From Streptomyces parvus (lineage in GTDB: Bacteria > Actinomycetota > Actinomycetes > Streptomycetales > Streptomycetaceae), in assembly GCF_014648875.1 (NCBI RefSeq), contig NZ_BMRY01000001.1, positions 851,304-915,303 on the forward strand: 64,000 nt of DNA, in the 5' to 3' direction. Shown in pieces: positions 1 through 9,500 of this stretch. Position 1 is the stretch's first letter; every line of letters starts with the position of its first letter. The notes under the pieces were generated by a model that was not told the origin of the DNA, did no database searches, and was given only the letters and a program-made list of their open reading frames with translations. A program made the position numbers and the translations under genes.

Positions 1-655
1 GCGAGTACCGCAGGGTGAGCAGGACGCCGTCGGCGTCCCGCGTGCCGCGGTTGGCGAAGGTGATCGGGGCCTGCTGCTTCTCCCCCGGGGTCAGCTCCGT
101 CTTGAACGGCAGCCGCTCCATCACCAGGTCGGGGCCGCCGACCGTGAGCCGGGTGGTGAACGGCGTGAAGGTGGCGCCGTCCGCCTCGCCGGTCACCTTG
201 ATCGTGCCGGTGTCACCGTTCTCGCTGCCGTCGGCGGCGGTGACGACGAGGTCGACCGCGTCCTGGAGGCCGGGCCAGATGCCCCAGTCCTCGCAGACGG
301 CCTTCGTGCCGGTGACCTCGCAGTCCGGGTTCCCCTCCCCCTCGAACTCCACGTCGGCGACGCCCGCGACGCCGCTGAGGTCGAAGGTGAGGGTGAAGTA
401 GCCGCCGAAGCCGCCGTTCTCCTCGTCCTCGGACGGGTTGTTCAGGCTGATCCCGACCGTGGAGGACTTCGGCTTGCCGCTCTCCGGGTACGGGTGCAGG
501 GCCGTCTCGGCCGGGCCGCCGAGCGTGAACACCGGCGTGTCCGCGGCCTGTGCCGGGGCGGCCGCCCCGGCGAGCGAGGCGGCGGCCAGCAGGCCTGCGG
601 CGGCGAGCGAGCCGGCTGCGCGGTGCAGCACGGTTCTCGGGGTGGAACGTGTCAT
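1..655 (-). CDS. Exported protein of unknown function, C-terminus beyond window
   Basis: Partial gene: 218 codons are visible and the 3' end lies outside the window. It opens MTRSTPRTVLHRAAGS, followed by a hydrophobic Ala/Leu stretch and an AxA-type cleavage region (AAPAQAAD), which is a Sec signal peptide. The mature part looks like beta-rich extracellular domains: alternating short hydrophobic strands, acidic loops and one Cys pair (NPDCEVTG, KAVCEDW). The second module starts near TVGGPDLVMERLPFKTELTPGE, a style seen in CARDB/DUF11-like cell-surface repeats. The ATG at 655 gives an intact signal peptide. No enzyme motif is visible, so I do not name a function. Confidence 0.75.
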   Translation of the reverse strand, partial: MTRSTPRTVLHRAAGSLAAAGLLAAASLAGAAAPAQAADTPVFTLGGPAETALHPYPESGKPKSSTVGISLNNPSEDEENGGFGGYFTLTFDLSGVAGVADVEFEGEGNPDCEVTGTKAVCEDWGIWPGLQDAVDLVVTAADGSENGDTGTIKVTGEADGATFTPFTTRLTVGGPDLVMERLPFKTELTPGEKQQAPITFANRGTRDADGVLLTLRYS

Positions 656-769
656 CGGGGACCTCGGGGGCTCGGCGGAAGCTGTGGGGCTGCTGTGACG
701 GGTGTCGCGGTACGGGTTGGACCGCGCAGCTTCCCGAACAGTTGCCCTCCCCAAGATCACGGATTGGGT

Positions 770-801
770 ACGGTCACGGGTGGTGGAGCACGGTCACGGG
801 T
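770..801. repeat. 12-bp direct repeat at the GMC oxidoreductase stop codon
   Basis: ACGGTCACGGGT occurs at 770-781 and 790-801 (period 20). The second copy holds the stop codon of the oxidoreductase (TCA at 794-796 on the plus strand). Confidence 0.7.
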
Positions 802-2674
802 TCGGTACCGGGGTGTTCCCCACGCCCTCCACGTCCGCCCCGGCCTCCGCCGTGCCCTTCGGCGGCACCACGGGGATGCCCAGGAACGGCAGCTTCAGCG
901 CGCCGAACGCCTCCTTCGGCACGGCGGGCGTGCGCGGGGCGACCGGGGCGAGCCGCTCGTAGGCCGCGTCCTGCTCCGGGCGCGGGTCCGCCTCGCCCTT
1001 GTTGGGCCACAGCGACATCGCGCGCTCGGCCTGGGCGGTGATGGTCAGCGAGGGATTGACGCCGAGGTTGGCGGAGACGGCGGAGCCGTCGACGACGCTG
1101 ATGCCGGGGTGGCCGTAGAGGCGGTGGTACGGGTCGATGACCCCTTCCTCGGCGCTCGCGCCGATCGGGCAGCCGCCGAGGAAGTGGGCGGTGAGCGGGG
1201 TGCCCATCAGCTCGCCGACGTTGGACCCCGCGAAGCCGTTGATCTCCTCGGCGAGCAGGCTCGCGCCGAGGGTCGCCTCCGGGATCTGCGTCGGGTTGGG
1301 GGCGCCGTGCCCCTGGCGGGCGGTGAGCAGACCCTTCCCGATGCCGCCCGGTTTGCGGTACGTGGTCAGGGAGTTGTCCAGGGACTGCATGACCAGGCCG
1401 ATGATGGTGCGCTCGGACCAGCGGCGGTTGGAGAGCGAACGGGCGGCGAGGGTGGGGTGCTTGATCATGTTGGCGATCCAGCGGCGTACCCGGTGGGCCC
1501 CGTAGGGGACCTGGAGGACCGTCAGCGCGCCCATGGCGTTGGAGCCCCGGCCGTAGCGGACGGGCTCGATGTGGGTGTTGTCGTCGGGGTGGATCGACGA
1601 GGTGATCGCGACGCCCCGGGTGAAGTCGGCCTTGGCTGTGCCGTGCTTCTTGCGGTAGCGGCGGTCGCTGGTCTGGGCGCCCACCAGGCCCTCGGAGTTG
1701 GTACGGGTCAGCTCGCCGAGCTTCGCGGAGAGCCGGGGCAGCAGCCCCCGGTCCTTCATGGTGTGCAGGAGGGTCTGGGTGCCGTACGTCCCGGCGGCGA
1801 TGACGACCTTGCGGGCGCGCAGCCTCGTGGGCTTCGCGCGGCGGCGGCGGTCGGTGGGGACGGTCAGCACGCGGTAGCCGCCCTCGGGGTCCTCGGTGAC
1901 GGCGACGACGGAGGTCATCGGGTGGATGACCGCTCCGGCCTGCTCGGCGAGGTGGAGGTAGTTCTCGTTGAGGGTGTTCTTCGCGCCGTGGCGGCAGCCC
2001 GTCATGCACTCGCCGCACTCGGTGCAGGCCTTGCGGTCGGGGCCCGCGCCGCCGAAGTACGGGTCGGGGACGGTGCCGCCGGCCTTGGCCCTCGCGGTGC
2101 CGTCGGCGTCCTTGCCGTCGCCGAAGAAGACGCCGACCGGGGTCATGTGGAAGGTGTCGCCGACGCCCATGGTCTCGGCGACGGCCTTGAGGTGGATGTC
2201 GGACGGGGTCATGGTCGGGTTGAGGCGGACCCCGAGCATCCGGCGGGCCTGGTCGTAGTACGGCTTCAGCTCGTCCTGCCAGTCGGTGATCGAGGCCCAC
2301 TGGCGGTCCTCGAAGAACGGGGCGGGCGGCACGTACAGGGTGTTGGCGTAGTTGAGCGACCCGCCGCCGACGCCGGCCCCGGCGAGCACCATGACGTTGC
2401 CGAGGAGGTGGATGCGCTGGAGGCCGAAGAGGCCGAGGGCGGGGGCCCAGAGGTAGTTCTTCAGGTCCCAGGAGGTCTTGGGGAGCGTGCCGGGGGTGAA
2501 GCGGCGGCCCGCCTCCAGGACGCCGACGCGGTAGCCCTTCTCGGTGAGCCGGAGCGCCGACACCGCGCCGCCGAAGCCCGAGCCGACGACCAGGACGTCG
2601 TAGTCGTACGCGGCGTCGTCCTCGGCCGGGACATGGCTCACGGCCTGTTTCTGGGCAGGGCTGTCCTGGGACAT
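794..2674 (-). CDS. GMC-family FAD oxidoreductase with ferredoxin-like Cys motif
   Basis: 626 residues. The N-terminus carries an FAD dinucleotide-binding motif (VLVVGSGFGG, about residues 27-36) and the C-terminus the GMC signature around GGCPIG and NPSLTITAQAERAM. Related actinobacterial proteins are annotated as cholesterol oxidase-like or long-chain alcohol dehydrogenases; substrate cannot be read from sequence. Near residue 216 there is C-x2-C-x2-C-x3-C (CTECGECMTGC), which looks able to bind an iron-sulfur cluster. No signal peptide, so probably cytoplasmic. The ATG at 2674 has GAGGAG about 5 bases upstream. It lies 83 bp after an aldehyde dehydrogenase on the same strand, suggesting alcohol-to-aldehyde-to-acid chemistry; this is inference. 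Confidence 0.88.
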   Translation of the reverse strand: MSQDSPAQKQAVSHVPAEDDAAYDYDVLVVGSGFGGAVSALRLTEKGYRVGVLEAGRRFTPGTLPKTSWDLKNYLWAPALGLFGLQRIHLLGNVMVLAGAGVGGGSLNYANTLYVPPAPFFEDRQWASITDWQDELKPYYDQARRMLGVRLNPTMTPSDIHLKAVAETMGVGDTFHMTPVGVFFGDGKDADGTARAKAGGTVPDPYFGGAGPDRKACTECGECMTGCRHGAKNTLNENYLHLAEQAGAVIHPMTSVVAVTEDPEGGYRVLTVPTDRRRRAKPTRLRARKVVIAAGTYGTQTLLHTMKDRGLLPRLSAKLGELTRTNSEGLVGAQTSDRRYRKKHGTAKADFTRGVAITSSIHPDDNTHIEPVRYGRGSNAMGALTVLQVPYGAHRVRRWIANMIKHPTLAARSLSNRRWSERTIIGLVMQSLDNSLTTYRKPGGIGKGLLTARQGHGAPNPTQIPEATLGASLLAEEINGFAGSNVGELMGTPLTAHFLGGCPIGASAEEGVIDPYHRLYGHPGISVVDGSAVSANLGVNPSLTITAQAERAMSLWPNKGEADPRPEQDAAYERLAPVAPRTPAVPKEAFGALKLPFLGIPVVPPKGTAEAGADVEGVGNTPVPNP

Positions 2675-2757
2675 GGCACTCCTCGGAACGGAATCGGTAC
2701 GAAAAGGGCGGAAGCCGCTACGGCCTCGGCGTCGGCCTCGAAGTCGGCGGCGGCGTC

Positions 2758-4374
2758 TCAGCGCAGCCGGAACGCCTTCATCACCTTGAGGCTGGTCGTC
2801 ATGAACGCGGCGTACTTCTCGTCGTCCATCCCGAAGGCGGGCGCGAGCGGGATCAGCCGCTGCTGGGCGACGGTCTGGGCCTCGGTGTACTTGAGGATGC
2901 CCTCGGAGCCGTGCCGCCGGCCGAGGCCGGACTCCTTCATGCCGCCCATCGGGGACTGGACGCTGCCGTAGGCGGGGGCGTACCCCTCGTTGATGTTGAC
3001 GGTGCCGGTGCGCAGCCGGGCGGCGACCTCGTGGCCGCGCCGGGAGTCGGTGGTCCAGACGCTGGAGTTGAGACCGTACGGGGTGGCGTTGGCCTGCGCG
3101 ATCACCTCGTCCTCGTCGCTGAAGCGGTAGATGGCGACGACCGGCCCGAAGGTCTCCTCGCCGCAGACGGCCATCGGGGCCTCGACACCGTCGAGGATGG
3201 TCGGCTCGTAGAACAGCGGGCCGATGTCGGGGCGGGCGACGCCGCCGGCGACGAGGGTCGCGCCCTTCTCGACGGCCTCGTCGACATGGCGCGCTACGGT
3301 CTCCAGCTGGCGTTCGCCGACGAGGGAGCCCATGTCGGCCCCGTACGCCAGGGAGCTGCCGAGCCGCATGGCCTTGGTCCGGGTGGCGAAGCGCTGTACG
3401 AAGTCGTCGGCGATCGACTCGTGGACGTACAGCCGCTCGATGGAGATGCAGAGCTGTCCGGCGGAGGAGAAGCAGGCGCGGACGGCGCCCGCGGCGGCCT
3501 TCTCGACGTCGGCGTCCTTGAGGACGAGCATGGCGTTCTTGCCGCCGAGCTCCAGGGAGACGCCCACCAGGCGGGAGGCGGCGCCCACGGCGACCTCGCG
3601 GCCGGTGCGGGTGGAGCCGGTGAAGGAGACGTAGTCGGCGCGGCTGACGACCTCGGGGCCGACGACCGGGCCCTCGCCGAGGACGACCTGGAAGACCTCG
3701 GCGGGCAGTCCGGCCTCGATCAGCAGGTCGCGGGCCCACAGGGCGGTGAGCGCGGTCTCGGTGTCGGGCTTCATCACGACGGCGTTGCCCGAGACGAACG
3801 CGGGCAGCGCGTCGCCCACGGAGAGTTCGAGCGGGTAGTTCCAGGGGGCGATCTGGCCGACGACACCGCGCGGCTGGCGCAGTTCGGTGACCTTGGTGAG
3901 GGTCGGGACGACGCCGGTGTGGCGGCGGGGCTTGAGGTAGGAGGCGGCCCTGCGCCCGTAGTGGCGGGCGGCGACGGCGACGGCCTGCACCTCCTCGTGG
4001 GCGTGCAGCCGGGCCTTGCCGGTCTCCAGCTGGATGAGGTCGAGGACCTCCGCCTGGCGGCTCAGGACGAGGTCGTGGAAGCGGAGCAGGACGGCGGCAC
4101 GCTGCCGTACGGGGACGGCGGCCCAGACGGGCTGGGCGGCGCGGGCCCGCTCGAAGGCGGTGGCGACGTCCTCGGGAGTGGACTCGGGCAGGTCGGCCAG
4201 CTTCTCCCCGGTGAAGGGGGTGTGGTTGGCGGTGCGGCCCGACCCGACGACTCCGCGGGTCAGCTGGGCGATGACCTCGGGGGTGACCACGTCGGCGGCC
4301 GTGCGCACCCCGGCGGGGGCGACCGCCACGGGGTTCGTACCGAGAGGGGCGTCAGGGGCCTGCGAGTCCGTCAT
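2758..4374 (-). CDS. gabD2: Succinate-semialdehyde dehydrogenase (NADP+), GabD2 type
   Basis: 538 residues of the aldehyde dehydrogenase superfamily, slightly longer than usual because of a 40-residue N-terminal extension. The nucleotide fold and catalytic elements are visible: APWNYPLELSVG, the Glu motif ELGGKN and the active-site loop SSAGQLC with the nucleophilic Cys. The actinobacterial group with this start region is annotated as succinic semialdehyde dehydrogenase, which oxidises succinate semialdehyde to succinate; related aldehydes are possible. Starts at ATG 4374. It is upstream of and cotranscribable with the GMC oxidoreductase, with a 285-bp gap to the kinase gene on its other side. 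Confidence 0.85.
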   Translation of the reverse strand: MTDSQAPDAPLGTNPVAVAPAGVRTAADVVTPEVIAQLTRGVVGSGRTANHTPFTGEKLADLPESTPEDVATAFERARAAQPVWAAVPVRQRAAVLLRFHDLVLSRQAEVLDLIQLETGKARLHAHEEVQAVAVAARHYGRRAASYLKPRRHTGVVPTLTKVTELRQPRGVVGQIAPWNYPLELSVGDALPAFVSGNAVVMKPDTETALTALWARDLLIEAGLPAEVFQVVLGEGPVVGPEVVSRADYVSFTGSTRTGREVAVGAASRLVGVSLELGGKNAMLVLKDADVEKAAAGAVRACFSSAGQLCISIERLYVHESIADDFVQRFATRTKAMRLGSSLAYGADMGSLVGERQLETVARHVDEAVEKGATLVAGGVARPDIGPLFYEPTILDGVEAPMAVCGEETFGPVVAIYRFSDEDEVIAQANATPYGLNSSVWTTDSRRGHEVAARLRTGTVNINEGYAPAYGSVQSPMGGMKESGLGRRHGSEGILKYTEAQTVAQQRLIPLAPAFGMDDEKYAAFMTTSLKVMKAFRLR

Positions 4375-4659
4375 GAGGCCGAGAGTATGTCCAGCCGGAG
4401 CCTTTGGGTACCCGTCGGTAACAGTTTTTCACAGGACCCGCCACCGCCGTTCGACGCCCTCCTCGAACGAGCCAGTGATCGCTGGCGACATAACCGCTGA
4501 TCAGTGGCGTTACGGCCGACCGCCCGGCGACGGTCGGCCCGCGGTCCTCAGGAAGCGTGAATTTCCAGCCCCTCGGTCACCTCGGTGCAACCGTGACCGT
4601 ACGGCAGCTCGCGCGGGGCATCCGGTCGTGACGCCCGGTCTCCGCCGAACCGCCCGCCC

Positions 4660-6375
4660 TCACTGCTGTGCCTTGGGCGCGCGCCAGCTGCGCAGCATGA
4701 TGTCGAACTTCTCCCGGCTGGCCTCCCAGCCCTCCTGCGGGGCGGTCAGATACAGCGCGTACTCGGGGCCGCCGGTGCCGCCGTAGTACATCTGGTCGAT
4801 CCCGTGCCGGGGTCCCGGGTGGTCCTTGGTCTCGTTCCAGGTGAACTCCCAGAGGGCGCCCGGCCGGTCGCGGAAGGTGTTCTTCTCCATCCCGACCCGC
4901 TGGTAGCCCGGCAGCCGCGTGGAGAGCTGCTCCTCCATGTTCTCCATGTGCAGATACGGATGGTCGAAGTCCGGGTCCGGGTCGACGCTGATACGTATCC
5001 GGTGGGCCCCGTTGTCCGGCGTGTAGTCGATCTGGCCCTCGTTCACCTGGCGCTCCCACCCCTCGGGCACGACGAGGCTGAAGCCGGCGGGGTCGTCGAC
5101 CCGGTGCCAGCCGTCGGGTATCTCCGATGCGGGGCTGGTGGGCTCCGGGGTGGTCCCGGGCGCGGACGGCGTGCTTCCGGCGGCCGGACCGCCTCGCCCA
5201 CCCGCCGGGGAGCCCGAGCCCTCCCCGTACTTCATCGCGAGCAGCCCGGCCGCGCCGCCGAGCACGGCCGCGGCGACGACCACGACGAGCACCGTGCGCC
5301 ACCGGGATCCGGCGCGCCGGGTCACCGGGGCGGAGGCGGGGCCGGGGGCCGGGGCGGTGCGGTCCTGGCCGGCCGGGGCGGTCGCGGCGGCGGAGGTGGC
5401 CGCTCCGGGCAGCCGGGCGGTGGCGCCGTCGGAGCCGGGCGGGCCGGCCGGAGTGCCGGAGCCGCTGCCGTCCCGGTAGCCGTAGCGGGCGTCCTCGGGG
5501 AAGCGCTGGGTCGGCACGTGCGCCTGGGCGGCCCGGGGCTCGCGGCCCTCCATGGCGTCCAGCAGCATCTGCTCGGTCTGCGCGGCTGTGGGCCGCTCGG
5601 CCGGATCCTTGCGGAGCAGTGCGGTGATGACGGCCCCGAGCGGACCGGCGTTGACCGGTGCGGGCGGCTCCTCGGTGACGACGGCCTGCATGGTGGAGAT
5701 CGGGGACGTACGGCGGAACGGGGAGGTCCCCTCGACCGCCGTGTACAGCGTCGCGCCCAGCGACCAGAGGTCGGAGGCCGGTCCCGGGTCGCCGCCGCGT
5801 ACCCGCTCGGGGGCCAGGTAGTCGATGGAGCCGACCAGTTCGCCGGTCCGGGTGATGGTGGAGTCGCCCTCGATCGCGGCGATCCCGAAGTCGGTCAGGA
5901 GCACCTGCCCGTCGCGGGCCAGCAGGACGTTGCCCGGCTTGACGTCCCGGTGGAGGACCCCGGCGCCGTGGGCGGCGCGCAGGGCGCTCAGGACGTGCAG
6001 TCCGATCCGGGCCGCCTCGCGCGGGGCGATGTCGCCCTTCTCCTTGGCCTCGTCGGCGAGCGAGGGCCCGTCGACGTACTGCATGACGATCCAGGGGCGG
6101 TTGTCGTACTCGATCACGTCGTGGACGGTGACGACGCCGGGGTGCGTGATGCGCGCCGCCGCCCGGGCCTCCTTCTGCGTCCGGGCGTGCAGGACGAGCC
6201 GGTCGGCCTCGGCGACGTACAGCCCGGCGGTCAACTCCTTGACGGCGACCGTGCGGTGCAGCACTTCGTCGTGGGCGCGCCAGACCTTGCCCATGCCGCC
6301 CCGGCCGAGGACGTCGCCCAGCCGGTAGCGCCCCGCCAGCACCAGTCCGGCTTCCGTGCCCTGTGATCGATCCAC
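4660..6375 (-). CDS. Membrane Ser/Thr protein kinase (kinase A)
   Basis: 571 residues from a GTG at 6375. An ORF extends upstream to 6486, but that part lacks kinase homology and the GTG begins the usual short lead before the Gly-rich loop (LGRGGMG). The catalytic set is complete: VAVK Lys46, HRDVKPGN with Asp144, DFG Asp162 and an APERVRGG segment. A Pro/Ala linker leads to one transmembrane helix (about 359-380) and an outer domain of about 180 residues that opens with a GFSLVVPEGWERQ strand. Topology is cytoplasmic kinase with an extracytoplasmic sensor. It is the third of three neighbouring kinase-like genes; I believe this corresponds to the eSTPK cluster near SCO4775-4779 of S. coelicolor, from memory. 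Confidence 0.9.
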   Translation of the reverse strand: MDRSQGTEAGLVLAGRYRLGDVLGRGGMGKVWRAHDEVLHRTVAVKELTAGLYVAEADRLVLHARTQKEARAAARITHPGVVTVHDVIEYDNRPWIVMQYVDGPSLADEAKEKGDIAPREAARIGLHVLSALRAAHGAGVLHRDVKPGNVLLARDGQVLLTDFGIAAIEGDSTITRTGELVGSIDYLAPERVRGGDPGPASDLWSLGATLYTAVEGTSPFRRTSPISTMQAVVTEEPPAPVNAGPLGAVITALLRKDPAERPTAAQTEQMLLDAMEGREPRAAQAHVPTQRFPEDARYGYRDGSGSGTPAGPPGSDGATARLPGAATSAAATAPAGQDRTAPAPGPASAPVTRRAGSRWRTVLVVVVAAAVLGGAAGLLAMKYGEGSGSPAGGRGGPAAGSTPSAPGTTPEPTSPASEIPDGWHRVDDPAGFSLVVPEGWERQVNEGQIDYTPDNGAHRIRISVDPDPDFDHPYLHMENMEEQLSTRLPGYQRVGMEKNTFRDRPGALWEFTWNETKDHPGPRHGIDQMYYGGTGGPEYALYLTAPQEGWEASREKFDIMLRSWRAPKAQQ

Positions 6376-6519
6376 GTGATGTCCCCGCCCCGTTCCTCGG
6401 ATGGCCAGATTACGGAGGCGGGGCGCGGCGCGGATACGGGGGATCGCCCACGAGACCGCACTGTGATGGTTGTCGGCACCGGACAACGCACGTGGTGGGC
6501 CGGTGCCGATGACGTCAGG

Positions 6520-9500
6520 TCAGCCGGCGACCCGGTACGAGGCGATGGCCTGTTCGTAGATCTCGGTGACCCTGTCGCGGTCGTTCTCGGGGCCGATGAC
6601 CTGGATGACGTGGTACCGACCGTCGACGATCATGGCGAGGTTGCGGACGAACACCTCACGCCCGCCGCTCTCCTGCCAGGTGAACTGCCCCTCGGCCATG
6701 GCCTGCCGGCCGACGTCGACCCGGCGCAGGCCGGACGAGGAGGACCAGCTGGAGTCCCGGAACGGCTGGAGCTCGGGCTCCTTGTCCCGCTGGTAGTCCA
6801 GCGGATCGCTGCCGGCCGACTTCACGGTGTCCCGGCCGGGCACCACGAGCAGGGTGAACCCGTCGCTCCCGTAACGGATCTGACGGTCCGCGTTGGCCGG
6901 GCTGCGCTGCCAGTCCTTCGGTACGCCGACCTCGAAGCCCTCCGCGTCCTTGCGGAGCGTGTAGCCGGGGGCGAGGGCCGCGGCGGACCTGCTGGTCTGC
7001 GGCTGCTGGGAGCCGGGCCCGTCGGATCCGTCCGTCGAGCCCGAGGGCTCGGGCTCGCCCGAGGCGGCGGGCGGTGCGGCGGAACCGGTGGGCGCGGGCG
7101 CCCCGTTGTCCTGGCCCTGGTCGGCCTTCGGCATGAACATCACGGCGTACGCGATGGCGGCGGCCATCAGCAGCAGGATCAGGACGAGCAGCAGCCGGCC
7201 CAGCTTGCGCGGGGACCCCTCGCCCCGGCGCGGGGGTTCCCGCAGCACCCGGGGGCCCTTGGGCGCACGCGGCACGCGGGCGGGGCGCTCGTCCTCCCAG
7301 GACTCCACGGGCCTGCGCACGGGCCGGTCGGGCGGCAGCAGCGACTCGTTGCGGTCGTGCTGCCTGCCGCCGCGCTGCTTCGGCGGCTGCTGACGCTTCC
7401 CCTGCCGGTGCCGGCCGGCCCCGCCGCCGCCGAACCGGCCCCGCCGCCGCCGGACCAGCTCGCCCCGACGGCGTACGACGGGGAGCCGGGTCGCGTCGGG
7501 CGCGGGCAGCGGTACGACGTCGGCGCCCGCCTCCGGCTCCGGCGCGGAGCGCACCAGCGAGCGCAGCCAGCCGCGCAGCTCCTCGAAGTCCGGCCGCTCG
7601 GTGGGGTCCTGGCGCAGCAGCGACTCGACGACGGGCCGCAGCGGACCGCACTCCTCCGCGAAGGCGGGCGGCTCGCCGCACACCATCTGGACCAGCTCGG
7701 CCGCGTTCTCCTCGGGGTAGGGGGCGTGGCCCTGGACGGCGCGGTAGAGCAGCGCGCCGAGCGCCCACAGGTCGGTGGAGGGGCCGATCGGCGGCGCGAG
7801 CTGCCAGTTCTCGTGGACCGGACCCGCCTGCTCGGGGGCCCAGCGCTCGGTGACGGCCCCGACGACGGCGATCCGGGCCTGGCGGGCGCGTTCGGCGGCG
7901 AGCGGGGTGGCGGGGCCGCGGTAGACGGCCGGTTCGCCGCCGCCCGCGACGGCGTCCTCCCAGGCCCGGGTGGCGGCCCGCGCGACCGGGAGCGGCGCGG
8001 TGCGGGCCGGCTCCTGCGAGGCGGAGCCCGGTACGCCCGATACGCCGGGCCGCCGGGAGTCGGCGCGCAGGGCGTCCGCGCCGGAACCTCCGGCGGGGAC
8101 GGGCCGCCCGGCGCCGGGTCCGTCGTCCCAGGTCCCGGCGAGGTGGACGCGCCGGCCCGGCGGCCGGGGGCCCTCTTCGTCGTCCTCGTCGTCCTCGTCG
8201 TCGTAGGGGTCCTCGGCGGGGCTGCCCCAGGGGGCGGTCAGCCGGGGGGCGGCAGGAGTACCGGGAACGCCGGGGGCGGGCCGCTGGAACGGGAGGGGGT
8301 GGGCCTCGGGGGTGCCGGTGGCGGGGTCGGTCCCGGGGGTGCCCGAGTCCGTCGCGTCACCGGCTCCGGCGGCTCCGGTGTCGCCTGTGGCTCCGGCTTC
8401 CGGGGCGGCTTCGCGTCCGTCCCGCGGCGGCTTCGTGAGGTCGGCCGGCGCGCGGTCGGCCTGCTGGCGGTCCTCGTTGACCCGGGCGGCTGCCCGCGCG
8501 CCCGCGCGGTAGGCGGCGATCGCCCCGGCGCGGGCGGCCCGCAGCTGGGCTGCGCTCGCGGCGCCCGGCTCGGCGGGGGGCCGTACGGCGGTGTAGGGGA
8601 CGGCGGGGGCGGCGGGTCGCGGGACGATCTCCTGCCCGTCGGCCCACGGCCCCGGGACGGGGTCGGCGTCGTCGCGGCCCGACGGCAGGTCGTACGGGTC
8701 GTGCGAGTCGCGCCCGTCGTCCTCACGGGCCGACGTGTATCCCTGCGGCAGCGGCGGAACGGGCAGCTCCCGGCCCTCGCGGCGCTCCCGGCTGCCGTGG
8801 ACCTCCCGGCTGCCGTGGACCTCCCGGCTGCCGTCCCCGTCGCGGCTGCCGTGATCGGCGAACTCCTGGACGTCCGCGTACTCCTGAGCGCCCGTGTACT
8901 CCTGGACGTCTGCGTACTGAGCGCCCGCGTACTCCGGAACGCCCGCGTCGCTCCTGGCCGGCGGGAGCGCGTAGCCGCCGCCGAACTCACTCGGCGGGGT
9001 GGGAGCGAGGGCCGGGATGCCGGACGTCGTCGGACCGGCCACCGTCGGACCGGCCACCGGATCGGCGTCGGGCAGCGGTGCGGGGGCGTACCCGCAGAGG
9101 GCCTCCTCGGCGGCGCCCGCCGCGAGGCCGGTGAGCATGACGCGGCCGTCGTCGCACACCAGGACCGTGCGCACGGTGATGTTGCGGTGGGTCCAGCCGT
9201 GGGCGTGCAGCACCCGCAGGGCGGTGAGCACGTCGGAGCCGATCTCGGCGGCGCGGTAGGGGGTGAGGGGGCGCTCGGCGAGGAGCGCGGCGAGCGGCCG
9301 GGCCGCGACGAGCTCGCTGACTATCCAGAGCGAATCCGCCTCGGCGAACACGTCGAAGACCTGGTCGAGGCGGGGGTGGTCGGGCACCTGGGCGGCGACC
9401 TGCGCGGCCTCTATCGCCCGCCGGACCGCGGGGTCCGTACTGCGCCGGACCGCCCGCCCGCCGGACCGCCCGGACACCGGGGCCCGCCCGTCGGCGTCGA

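Noticed and set aside
494..2971. Long plus-strand open frame of 825 codons
   Set aside because: Antisense to the exported protein, GMC oxidoreductase and dehydrogenase. Arg/Gly/Ala-rich without motifs; typical of high-GC third-position bias.
2675..3739. Apparent N-terminal extension of the GMC oxidoreductase
   Set aside because: The frame runs through the middle of the dehydrogenase gene out of frame; the good ribosome site is at 2674.
6514..6523. GTCAG repeated twice at the pseudokinase stop
   Set aside because: Five-base units repeated twice are expected by chance; not counted with the other stop-codon repeats.
8785..8950. Possible CRISPR or regulatory repeat
   Set aside because: Repeats are directly adjacent, in frame and code low-complexity peptide; no spacers.
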